Shown here: one piece after another, positions 26,487 through 34,684 of the stretch
How the letters are laid out: each line of letters opens with the position of its first letter
Numbering within the stretch: the first letter of the stretch is position 1
Source of the DNA: a virus
DNA: 50,801 nt
Strand: one strand, 5' to 3'
Virus record (IMG/VR): IMGVR_UViG_3300024264_002017
Span: 1-50,801 of that record
The notes under the pieces: model-generated
Database searches by the model: none
Told to the model about the DNA's origin: nothing
The model's input: the letters and a program-made list of their open reading frames with translations, nothing else
Translations under genes and position numbers: made by a program

Positions 26487-27923
26487 ATGAATTATCCAAG
26501 TGAAACTTTTTGTGCTCTTCCATGGGTACACCTCTCAACAAGACCAAACGGACACATGCGCGTATGTTGTACAGCTAACGCTTCCGGTGTCCAGAATCCA
26601 GACTCTCAAGATAAAATAGAATCAGACATTGGCATTTTAAAGAATGATGATGGTATGCCTTCTAATCTTGCTAATACATCACTTGAATCAGCATGGAATA
26701 ATGCTTACATGAGAGGTACACGTAAAGCAATGATGCGTGGTGAAAAACCTGCTAGTTGTCTAAAGTGTTACAAAGAGGAAGATGCAGGGCATAGATCTAA
26801 GAGGATGTGGGAGACCACAAAATGGATTAATAAATTAGGTTTAGAGTCAGTATTAGAAGGTTACGATCCAGAGACTGGTTCAGTACCACCACAAATCCGA
26901 TACGTGGATCTTCGCCTTGGGTCTAAGTGTCAGTTAGCCTGTGTCATGTGCTCACCGAACGATTCTTCGGGTTGGATTGTAGAACATAAAAAAATACATC
27001 CTAAATTGAAGAATGAAAATTTAGAAAAAACAATGCGTTGGGAGAAGGAGACAGGTAAGTTAGCCTTCGTAGGTGCAAGTTATGCATGGCATAAAAAGAA
27101 TCCTATGTTCTTTGATGAACTATACGAACAAATACCTAAACTAAAACAATTGTATTGGGCAGGTGGTGAACCACTTGTAATGAAAGAACATTATGAATTA
27201 TTAGAGCAAATCATTGAAGATGGTTATGCTAGTGAGATTGAAGTGAGATATAACTCAAACGGAATGGAGTGGGACGACAACTTGTTCGATTTATGGAAGC
27301 ATTTTAAGGAAGTTATATTTCATTTCTCTATTGATGATATGGGAGATAGGTTGCATTATATAAGATATCCTGCAACATTTGACCATCTCACTAAAAAAAT
27401 GAGAGAGTTAGATAACTATCCTCATGGAAATCTTAGGCTTACAACAGCTTATACTATACAACTACTCAACATATGGTCTATACCAGATTTTGTTAAATGG
27501 AAATTAACAAATAAATGGAAGCTGTTAAATACATGGCCTCAGGGTGGAGGCATGATTGATAACCATCTGGCATATTGGCCGCCTCAATTAAATTGTAAAG
27601 CATTGCCATTAGATTTTAAGAAGAAGGTTACTGAAAAGTATGAGGCTTTCTATCCATGGTTAGAAGAGAACTGGGAATTATCTGGTGCACCAACAAAAGA
27701 AGCTTTCATGGAAAACAATTATACTATTGATAGACTTAAAGGTATTGCCTCATTCATGAATGCAGAAGATTGGTCTGTACGATTACCTGAGACTGCTGAA
27801 TGGTGTTATCGTGTTGCAGAAGAAAGAGGACAAGATTTTGATGCAATCTTCCCAGAACTATCTTGGCTTCAAGACTATCATAAACCAAACAATGACTTTC
27901 CGCTAGTAATTAATACTGTTTAA
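26487..27923 (+). CDS. Radical SAM protein with N-terminal twitch/SPASM-like Cys region
   Basis: This 478-residue enzyme belongs to the radical SAM superfamily, which uses a 4Fe-4S cluster to split S-adenosylmethionine and start radical chemistry. The cluster motif C-x3-C-x2-C is SKCQLACVMC (Cys148, 152, 155), and AGGEPL is the SAM-binding strand. Before it lies a separate Cys region: CALPW (Cys9), VCC (27, 28) and CLKC (91, 94), likely to hold an auxiliary cluster. This matches what is called an N-terminal twitch radical SAM protein. It is the first gene after the terminator. Its 3' end overlaps a converging gene by 14 bases. The substrate is unknown. Confidence 0.85.
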   Translation: MNYPSETFCALPWVHLSTRPNGHMRVCCTANASGVQNPDSQDKIESDIGILKNDDGMPSNLANTSLESAWNNAYMRGTRKAMMRGEKPASCLKCYKEEDAGHRSKRMWETTKWINKLGLESVLEGYDPETGSVPPQIRYVDLRLGSKCQLACVMCSPNDSSGWIVEHKKIHPKLKNENLEKTMRWEKETGKLAFVGASYAWHKKNPMFFDELYEQIPKLKQLYWAGGEPLVMKEHYELLEQIIEDGYASEIEVRYNSNGMEWDDNLFDLWKHFKEVIFHFSIDDMGDRLHYIRYPATFDHLTKKMRELDNYPHGNLRLTTAYTIQLLNIWSIPDFVKWKLTNKWKLLNTWPQGGGMIDNHLAYWPPQLNCKALPLDFKKKVTEKYEAFYPWLEENWELSGAPTKEAFMENNYTIDRLKGIASFMNAEDWSVRLPETAEWCYRVAEERGQDFDAIFPELSWLQDYHKPNNDFPLVINTV

Positions 27924-28587
27924 AAGCCCAGTACTTCTCTCTACACCACCAACATTTCTTGCATGGTTTAGTAAAGTTTTTTGTTTTATCTGCCTGGCCT
28001 TCACAAGATCTTGTTAAAGGAAATAAACCTTTCATTAAACCTTCTGATTCAAAACAGCGGGCTACCCAAGCTTTATCATGGTTTTGAAATGGCTTTTCTG
28101 GATGATATCTTTTTGCACCATCTCTATAAGCAGGTCTATCATCAGTAAACAAATCATGTTCTATCATAACAGATTTAGCTGGGTTTTTAGTAACAAATCC
28201 GTAACACTCTTTTAATTTATATTTCTTTTTATTATCATCAAATACTTTCTGCCACTGATTGTCATCGATTCTTAAACCATCTTTAGGTGGAGTGTCTACA
28301 ATAATATGTTCAAACTTCTGAGTCTTTGTTAATTTTAATTCTTTTTCAACCCATGCCATAACCTTTTTAGCGTGAGTAACATTCCAATCTTTAGCAGGCT
28401 TTCCTTTTTTAGGATTATCTCCTGCATCCCTCTTCCATGTAGCTACAACAATTTTATTCTTTAATTTATTTTGTTTAATGTGTTTAGCTATAGTATATAA
28501 CCCTAATGCTGAATCAAGTCCGCCAGATACCCACAAAAGTAAATTTCCAGTCTTTGGTATTTCTATTTTAGTAGTCTTATAATTCAT
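27910..28587 (-). CDS. QueC-like PP-loop ATPase (antisense to operon)
   Basis: This 225-residue protein is an ATP-pyrophosphatase of the PP-loop type, which activates a carboxyl or carbonyl group by adenylation. The PP-loop is WVSGGLDSALG (near residue 20). A C-terminal SCEG...CKKCWWCREKYWAF segment parallels the zinc-binding SC...CGxCxxCxxR end of QueC (7-cyano-7-deazaguanine synthase), with Glu-Lys in place of the usual Arg. A paralogue lies at 35834. It is the only gene clearly on the - strand, divergent from the next radical SAM gene and convergent with the previous one. No QueD, QueE or FolE homologue is visible here, so a true queuosine pathway is not claimed. Confidence 0.8.
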   Translation of the reverse strand: MNYKTTKIEIPKTGNLLLWVSGGLDSALGLYTIAKHIKQNKLKNKIVVATWKRDAGDNPKKGKPAKDWNVTHAKKVMAWVEKELKLTKTQKFEHIIVDTPPKDGLRIDDNQWQKVFDDNKKKYKLKECYGFVTKNPAKSVMIEHDLFTDDRPAYRDGAKRYHPEKPFQNHDKAWVARCFESEGLMKGLFPLTRSCEGQADKTKNFTKPCKKCWWCREKYWAFKQY

Positions 28588-28594
28588 ATAAATA
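28587..28594 (+). promoter_or_regulatory. Late promoter box TATAAATA for the main radical SAM operon
   Basis: An exact box on the + strand that overlaps the start codon of the - strand PP-loop gene. The predicted start near 28600 leaves a 26-base leader to the ATG at 28626, with no ribosome site. Confidence 0.6.
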
Positions 28595-28618
28595 ATAATA
28601 AATTGATTAACATAAGTT

Positions 28619-28626
28619 TATTTATA
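28619..28626 (-). promoter_or_regulatory. Late promoter box TATAAATA facing the PP-loop gene
   Basis: The + strand reads TATTTATA, an exact box on the - strand that touches the start codon of the radical SAM gene at 28626. The predicted start near 28613 gives a 26-base leader to the PP-loop start at 28587, the mirror image of the + strand arrangement. Confidence 0.6.
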
Positions 28627-29963
28627 TGAAAAAAGATACCTTCTGTCCACTTCCTTGGAACTCTATTAACCTAAGAAATAATGGTGATATGAGGATTTGT
28701 TGTAATACAAATTCGTATTCACCTAAAAAAGGTATAATGCGTAAGGAAGATGGTACAATATATAACGCTGGAAAAGATGACTTTAATGAGGCAAGGAATG
28801 CTGACATATTAAAGGAAGTTCGTGCAGCTATGCTAAAAGATGAATGGCATCCTGAATGTGAACGCTGTAGGCAAGAAGAGATTAATGGTATTCCATCTCG
28901 TCGAGAATATGAGAATAACGATTGGGAAATAAAAAAAGAAACAGCTATTCCTATTACGATGGAGGATGGAACCCTTGATGTAGATAAACAAGTGATTGAA
29001 TTCTTTGATATACGTTATGGTAATTTCTGTAATCTTAAATGCAGAATGTGTGGACCAACAGATTCTCATATGTGGTATCCTGATTATGTTAAACTAAGTG
29101 GTGCAACAACATATAAAGATACTCATACTCGTATAGAACTACATCAAACTTCTACAGGTAAATGGACGACTGATCAATATGATTGGTTTAAAGATGCTCC
29201 TATTTACTGGGATAACTTTGAAAAGTATGCGCATACAGCAAAGAAACTTTATATTGTCGGTGGTGAACCTCTTATTATTAAAGAACATGAAGAGAGTTTA
29301 CAACGATTAGTTGATGGCGGTAATGCACATAATATAGAAATAGAATATAATTCTAATCTAACAAATGTAACAAATAAATACATGGAATTATGGTCACAGT
29401 TTAAACAGATCCGTGTAGGTGCATCTATTGATGGATATGGAGCTGTATTTGATTATCAACGTACACCAGCTAAATGGGATTCAGTATATAACCATATGAA
29501 AAAGCTAAATGACAATCGTGATGTAAATCTAAAATGCTGGTTTACATTTACTGTTACACCTTATAATGTATATCACATGCCTGAGTTTATTAAATGGAAA
29601 TTAGAAGAGAGTGGATTAGATAGATATAATCCTATTGATGGTTTACGGCCGACTATAACTCAGCACATGTGTCACTCACCAAAATATTATAACATTAAAG
29701 TACTTCCTCAAATGTTGAAAGATGACGTAGAAGATCATTATGAATTATATAAAGAATGGATGAAAGGTACTGACTATTCAGACAAAGTAAAAAAACATTT
29801 CTATCAGGTATTAGATAGTACAATAAGATTCATGCAATCAGAAGATTATTCTAAAGATCATTTACAAGGCTTCATTGATATAACAAATCAACTAGATGAG
29901 ATACGAGGTCAAGATGTGAGAGATATTGTACCACAATACAGAGAAATGTTTGATGCGCACTAA
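28626..29963 (+). CDS. Radical SAM protein with N-terminal twitch/SPASM-like Cys region
   Basis: This 445-residue protein has CPLPW (Cys7), ICC (25, 26) and CERC (78, 81) in the N-terminal region, then the radical SAM motif GNFCNLKCRMCG (Cys135, 139, 142) and VGGEPLI. It is a likely two-cluster radical enzyme. The motif order is the same as in the gene at 26487, so the two are distant paralogues. It begins the main operon, which runs without a gap over 20 genes. It has no ribosome site in its short predicted leader. Substrate unknown; peptides, sugars and nucleosides are all used by relatives. Confidence 0.85.
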   Translation: MKKDTFCPLPWNSINLRNNGDMRICCNTNSYSPKKGIMRKEDGTIYNAGKDDFNEARNADILKEVRAAMLKDEWHPECERCRQEEINGIPSRREYENNDWEIKKETAIPITMEDGTLDVDKQVIEFFDIRYGNFCNLKCRMCGPTDSHMWYPDYVKLSGATTYKDTHTRIELHQTSTGKWTTDQYDWFKDAPIYWDNFEKYAHTAKKLYIVGGEPLIIKEHEESLQRLVDGGNAHNIEIEYNSNLTNVTNKYMELWSQFKQIRVGASIDGYGAVFDYQRTPAKWDSVYNHMKKLNDNRDVNLKCWFTFTVTPYNVYHMPEFIKWKLEESGLDRYNPIDGLRPTITQHMCHSPKYYNIKVLPQMLKDDVEDHYELYKEWMKGTDYSDKVKKHFYQVLDSTIRFMQSEDYSKDHLQGFIDITNQLDEIRGQDVRDIVPQYREMFDAH

Positions 29964-31065
29964 ACCATATTGTAACGCACCCTGGATAGGATTATCCTAT
30001 GAAAGTTCGGTAGGATGTAAACCGTGTTGTGAATATATTCGCGGTGAATCTGGATCAGCATTCAGAGGTAGATACACAGACTATATTAAATCTGATTACT
30101 TAAAAGATTTTAAAAAGATGATGTACGAAGATGATATGAGTGAAGGATGTAAAATATGTATTGATAATGAAAGAAACAACGACGACTCAACAAGATTACA
30201 AATGCTAAGGCATAAGGTTAATTATAAATCAAATGATAACAAATTAGTCAAATTTGATTTCAGACCAGGAAATAAGTGCAACCTAATGTGTAGAATGTGT
30301 CATTCTGAGGCTTCATCTATGCGTGAAGAAGAAGAAATTAAATTTAACAATGCAAAACCAGTATTCAGAGTAGAAGATATGAGTGATGCATACGACATTG
30401 ATTTGTCTAAATGTGAAGAACTTATGATATTAGGTGGTGAACCATCTATCGATTTAGAAGTGAGAAAGTGGATTGACCATATTAAAGACTTTAATACACA
30501 CGTAATTATAACAACCAACGGAACAAATGCTTCTGATAAATGGTTTGAGTCATTAAAAAAGTTAAAGAGTAGACTGAGCATTTGGTTATCAATTGATGCT
30601 ACTGGAGATATTAATGACTTTCAACGAAAAGGAAGTGATTGGAAACAGTTAAAATCAAATATAATAAAATATAAAAAAGAGTTCGGAAATAAAATATCAA
30701 TCCAACTCACAGCATCAGCAATTAATTTTACTACGTTAGATGTGTGGTGGAATGAATTTATGAAGTTAGATATACCTACATATTACCATGCTGTTATATA
30801 TCCAAAGGAATATAGTCTCAAAGCAATTCCAGATAAATATAAAGATGCCCAAATACAATGGCTAGAGGATTGGATATCAAAAGAATCTAAAAACGACAGA
30901 CAAAAGACTGAGGCAAAAGGAGCAATTGAATTGCTTAAAACAAATAGATATGACAAGAAGTATAATGAAAGTTTTAAAAGAGAAGTTAAGAAAATGGACG
31001 GCTGGAGAAATGAAAATATAAATGACTTAGATTACAGATTTGAAGAGATACTAAATGCGAACTAA
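29953..31065 (+). CDS. Radical SAM protein (tandem copy 1)
   Basis: This 370-residue radical SAM protein starts at ATG 29953, 11 bases inside the previous gene. A TTG further upstream is unlikely, because the paralogue that follows also starts with MRTKPYC. The N-terminal Cys set is C7, C22-x2-CC (25, 26) and CKIC (66, 69). The cluster motif is NKCNLMCRMCH (Cys109, 113, 116), with ILGGEPS as the SAM strand. It and the next gene are clear tandem duplicates: the start region, the PGNKCNLMCRMC core and ILGGEPSIDLE are shared. The end (YRFEEILNAN) is short and has no C-terminal SPASM. Substrate unknown. Confidence 0.85.
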   Translation: MRTKPYCNAPWIGLSYESSVGCKPCCEYIRGESGSAFRGRYTDYIKSDYLKDFKKMMYEDDMSEGCKICIDNERNNDDSTRLQMLRHKVNYKSNDNKLVKFDFRPGNKCNLMCRMCHSEASSMREEEEIKFNNAKPVFRVEDMSDAYDIDLSKCEELMILGGEPSIDLEVRKWIDHIKDFNTHVIITTNGTNASDKWFESLKKLKSRLSIWLSIDATGDINDFQRKGSDWKQLKSNIIKYKKEFGNKISIQLTASAINFTTLDVWWNEFMKLDIPTYYHAVIYPKEYSLKAIPDKYKDAQIQWLEDWISKESKNDRQKTEAKGAIELLKTNRYDKKYNESFKREVKKMDGWRNENINDLDYRFEEILNAN

Positions 31066-32161
31066 ACCATATTGTAAAGCACCCTGGCTAGGCTTAGCTT
31101 ATGAAGGTACAGTAGGATGTAAACCGTGCTGTGAATGGAAAGGTGATGTTTTTGAAGGTACATATACAGACTATAAGGATTCAAAATACTTAAAAGACTT
31201 TAAACAGTTAATGTATGAAGATGAAATTCATCCGGCATGTATTGAGTGTACTAATACCGAAGAGAGAAATATTCCTAATGTTTTATCAAGAAGGCAGAAA
31301 TACGAAGGTTATCCTGCAGACTTCCATAGTGAAAACAAAGTAGTAAGATTCGATTATAGACCAGGTAATAAATGTAATTTAATGTGTCGCATGTGTTGGG
31401 AAGGTGCATCTAGTTTGATTGAAGAAGAAAAGGGAGTTGAAGTAATGCACTTAGATACTTCAGATGCTTATGATATAGATTTGTCTAATTGTAAAAAACT
31501 TATGATATTAGGTGGTGAACCTTCTATTGATTTAGAAATAAGAAAGTGGATTGACCATATTAAAGATCTTGATATGTATGTTGGTATAACTACTAATGCA
31601 ACTAACGCATCTGATAAATGGTTTAATAAGCTTCACTCTATTAGTGGCAAACTTGAAATAACTTTATCTGTTGATGCCGCAGGCCCTGTACAAGAATACC
31701 AAAGACATAAAAGTAATTGGAATGAAATTAAACAAAATATATGGAAATATAAAGAGAATTTTAAAAACTTACAAATTCAATTAACTGCTACTGCTATTAA
31801 TATGCCAGTGCTTGATACATGGTGGGATGAGCTGATGGAATTTAATATTCCATTATTCTTTGGTGTTGTATTTTGGCCAGAAGAATATAATCTTGATGCT
31901 ATACCAGATGAATATAAAGAATATCAAATAGCCTGGTTAAAAAGATGGATTGAAAATTATGATGATAGACATCAGCAAACAAATGAAGTATGGAGAAGAA
32001 AAACTCTAGAAGCTGAAGAAGCTATTAGTATTTTACAAGCCAGCAAATTTGACTATCATAAATATAAAAAATTTAAAAACAGCGTAGCTGCGATGGATAA
32101 ACTTAGAAATCAAAATATATTAGATTTAGATGACAGATTTGAGGATATAATAAATGAGTAG
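31055..32161 (+). CDS. Radical SAM protein (tandem copy 2)
   Basis: This 368-residue protein is the partner of the gene at 29953. It has MRTKPYCKAPWLGLAYEGTV, then C22KPCC, CIEC (62, 65), NKCNLMCRMCW (Cys107, 111, 114) and ILGGEPSIDLEIRKWIDHIK. It overlaps the previous stop by 11 bases, exactly as copy 1 overlaps its own predecessor, and the junction DNA ACTAAACCATATTGTAA is the same in both. The duplication therefore included the overlap. The two copies have diverged in the middle (residues 120-140), so they may act on different substrates or form a heterodimer. No C-terminal cluster is seen. Confidence 0.85.
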   Translation: MRTKPYCKAPWLGLAYEGTVGCKPCCEWKGDVFEGTYTDYKDSKYLKDFKQLMYEDEIHPACIECTNTEERNIPNVLSRRQKYEGYPADFHSENKVVRFDYRPGNKCNLMCRMCWEGASSLIEEEKGVEVMHLDTSDAYDIDLSNCKKLMILGGEPSIDLEIRKWIDHIKDLDMYVGITTNATNASDKWFNKLHSISGKLEITLSVDAAGPVQEYQRHKSNWNEIKQNIWKYKENFKNLQIQLTATAINMPVLDTWWDELMEFNIPLFFGVVFWPEEYNLDAIPDEYKEYQIAWLKRWIENYDDRHQQTNEVWRRKTLEAEEAISILQASKFDYHKYKKFKNSVAAMDKLRNQNILDLDDRFEDIINE

Positions 32162-33521
32162 ATATGATTATGAGGGTAAAGATAATGGTGTAGTATGCAT
32201 GTATCCTTGGGTTCATACTACTGTAACAATGGAAAATTCTTTAAGACCATGCTGTGGTATTAGTCTGCGTGGTAGAGGCACTGTAAAACTCGGTGAGAAT
32301 ACTAATGATACCTTAGAAGATGCATTTAAATGGATGAGAGTAAAGATGCTTGCCGGTGAAAAGATAGAAGAATGTAATGAATGTTATTTAAATGAAGCAG
32401 CTTACCCAGATAAAATGCAACCTATGTCTATGCGAGGACAAGCTAATACTGACTATAGATTAGACTTACAAAACTTAGATGAAAATTTTATTGGTTTAAA
32501 AGGCATGGAAATTAGCCTTGATAATATATGTAATCTTCAATGTAAGATGTGTGACTCAATGTTTTCAAGTAATTTATATAGAAGAGATGAACATCTATTA
32601 AACGTAGAATTTGTATATGATGATAGATATGATATTGAAAGCGCTGGGAATCCCACCTTTCCTAAAATAACTAATCTTGGAAGTAGAAAACCTACAAAGA
32701 TTCCTAAACAAAGAATTGAATTTATTAAATCTCTTGGTGTAGATTGGTCCGAGTTACAGCATCTTAAAATCCTTGGTGGTGAACCATTCTATTCGCCTAA
32801 TTTTGAAAAACTATTAGATCATTTAATAAAAGAAGCTAAACCAAAAAAATTAAGACTTGAGATTGTAAGTAATTGTACAAATAAAGTCGATGAACGAATA
32901 ATAGATAAGTTAAATTTATTTAAAGAAATTATTCTTACTTGCTCATTAGATGGATGCAATGATTATAATTCATATCAGCGTTGGGGTTCTCCTGGTTGGA
33001 AAGAGACATTAGAAATTTATAAATGGTATCATTCTAAAATTCATAACATGGTTAAACATCATGTGCATTCAACATATTCATTATTAAATTTAAATGGATT
33101 AGCCGGTGATGTAGCGTGGTTTGCTGAGAATTATCCAGAGTGTAGTGTGTCAAGATTAATAGTAAAGGATGGTGACTATTGTCCTAATCATGCACCACCT
33201 GAATATTTAAAGTGGTTAGAAGAACAGTGGGATAAAGACACTTATAAGTTCCAAATGAGAAATAGTAATCCATCTGAGTATGTTAGTATGGTCGATGGAT
33301 TTCCAACTCAAGCATATGAGGAAGAAGCTATAACTTTGAAAACCGGTATTGCTAAAATTGATGCCGAAAAAATGAAATTAAAGAAAAAACAACAATTTAA
33401 TTATAGACGATGGAAAAGATTCAGAGAAAAGATTATTGCTTTAGATAAATATTATGATTCAAAATTAGAAGATTATAATCCTGAGCTTGCTAAATTTATT
33501 GAAGAAGGATTTGGATGCTAA
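32154..33521 (+). CDS. Radical SAM protein with N-terminal twitch/SPASM-like Cys region
   Basis: This 455-residue protein starts 8 bases inside the previous gene. It has VCMYPW (Cys15), RPCCG (33, 34) and CNEC (74, 77), then DNICNLQCKMCD (Cys126, 130, 133) and ILGGEPFYS. The motif order marks it as another N-terminal twitch radical SAM enzyme, but the spacing from N-terminal Cys to core is its own. A Lys-rich stretch (residues 410-430, KMKLKKKQQFNYRRWKRF) lies near the C-terminus and might bind nucleic acid or an acidic partner. Substrate unknown. Packing supports translational coupling. Confidence 0.84.
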   Translation: MSRYDYEGKDNGVVCMYPWVHTTVTMENSLRPCCGISLRGRGTVKLGENTNDTLEDAFKWMRVKMLAGEKIEECNECYLNEAAYPDKMQPMSMRGQANTDYRLDLQNLDENFIGLKGMEISLDNICNLQCKMCDSMFSSNLYRRDEHLLNVEFVYDDRYDIESAGNPTFPKITNLGSRKPTKIPKQRIEFIKSLGVDWSELQHLKILGGEPFYSPNFEKLLDHLIKEAKPKKLRLEIVSNCTNKVDERIIDKLNLFKEIILTCSLDGCNDYNSYQRWGSPGWKETLEIYKWYHSKIHNMVKHHVHSTYSLLNLNGLAGDVAWFAENYPECSVSRLIVKDGDYCPNHAPPEYLKWLEEQWDKDTYKFQMRNSNPSEYVSMVDGFPTQAYEEEAITLKTGIAKIDAEKMKLKKKQQFNYRRWKRFREKIIALDKYYDSKLEDYNPELAKFIEEGFGC

Positions 33522-34684
33522 AATGTAAATACGCTTGGGGTCATTTAGACTTCAAGAAAGGTGGATATGCTCCATGCTTTCGTTTTAAAAGACATGACTT
33601 TGTAGAATCAGGTAGTGATAAACTTCCTTCTGAAGTAATTAATAATAGTGACTTTGTAAAGGTTCGTCAGCAACTTCGTAATGGTGTATTTCCAAATGGT
33701 TGTATAGATTGTAAATTACAGGAAGAGGCTGGAGTATCTTCGTACAGAACACGATCACTAGATATTGAGCATATATCTGAGCCTGATTATGATAGTGATA
33801 ACATCTATATAAAAGATTTACAGATCAAAGCAACCCGAGCCTGTAACTATCAATGTAGACATTGTGATACATCATCTAATTCAAGATTTGAATTAACTGG
33901 TAGACAATTCCCTGAGATAGAAACAACATTAAGAAATGATTTTCGATTTCCGCATATATCTACACCTGAAGTAAAGATTCCTGTTCCAACTACTGAAGTT
34001 ATTGATGATTTATTTAAAAATGTTATACCGCGAGTAGAAGCAATAGAATTTTCTGGTGGTGAACCATTCTATACACGAGATATGTATAAACACTTACATA
34101 GAATGATAGATGATCCAAACATCGATACAAAGAAGATTCAGCTTATATACAATACAAATATGAGTATCTTAGAATATAAAGGATATAGCGTTAAAGATCT
34201 TTGGCCGCATTTTAAAAGCATAAATGTAACAGTGTCTATGGATGGTACAGGTGATCTATTTAATTACTTTAGAACCGGTGGAGATTATCAGACAGTTATA
34301 AATAATATAAAAGAGATTGCACCATATGTAACTAAGTTTTTATTTGTGTGTACTACATCATCATATCAGGCTTTTTATATGAATGAAATATATAAAGACT
34401 TGTGTGATATAAGAGACTCAATTGATACACCTGCAAATATAAGAGCTACATTTGTTCATTGGCCTCAGGTTATGGATATTGTAAATCTTGAAGAAGATGT
34501 CAAGCTTCATTTGTTAGCAAACACAGATGAAAATGATTTTACAAAAGAATTCTTAAAGAGATTGACAGGTAGAAGAACAATAGATACATATAAGTTTAAG
34601 GAACTAGTAAAACTACAAGATGAATTATATGATGTATCTGCAAAAGAGATGGCTCCTAAAATATGGGATTATGTAAATGCTTGA
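33515..34684 (+). CDS. Radical SAM protein with reduced N-terminal Cys set
   Basis: This 389-residue protein has an N-terminal set CKYAWG (Cys4), APCF (only one Cys, 21) and CIDC (63, 66), one Cys fewer than its neighbours because the CC pair is single. The core is RACNYQCRHCD (Cys110, 114, 117) with SGGEPFYT. The missing Cys may change the auxiliary cluster or its coordination. It starts 7 bases inside the previous gene, with an AAGGA-type ribosome site nearby (33506-33510). The C-terminus is helical without further Cys pairs. Substrate unknown. Confidence 0.83.
   Translation: MLKCKYAWGHLDFKKGGYAPCFRFKRHDFVESGSDKLPSEVINNSDFVKVRQQLRNGVFPNGCIDCKLQEEAGVSSYRTRSLDIEHISEPDYDSDNIYIKDLQIKATRACNYQCRHCDTSSNSRFELTGRQFPEIETTLRNDFRFPHISTPEVKIPVPTTEVIDDLFKNVIPRVEAIEFSGGEPFYTRDMYKHLHRMIDDPNIDTKKIQLIYNTNMSILEYKGYSVKDLWPHFKSINVTVSMDGTGDLFNYFRTGGDYQTVINNIKEIAPYVTKFLFVCTTSSYQAFYMNEIYKDLCDIRDSIDTPANIRATFVHWPQVMDIVNLEEDVKLHLLANTDENDFTKEFLKRLTGRRTIDTYKFKELVKLQDELYDVSAKEMAPKIWDYVNA

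Noticed and set aside
29926-29952. TTG start nine codons upstream for the radical SAM gene
   Set aside because: The paralogue that follows starts with the same MRTKPYC at an ATG, and the overlap of 11 bases is then identical in both copies.
34297-34304. TATAAATA inside a radical SAM gene
   Set aside because: It is in coding sequence with no gene start close downstream, so chance is the simplest account.
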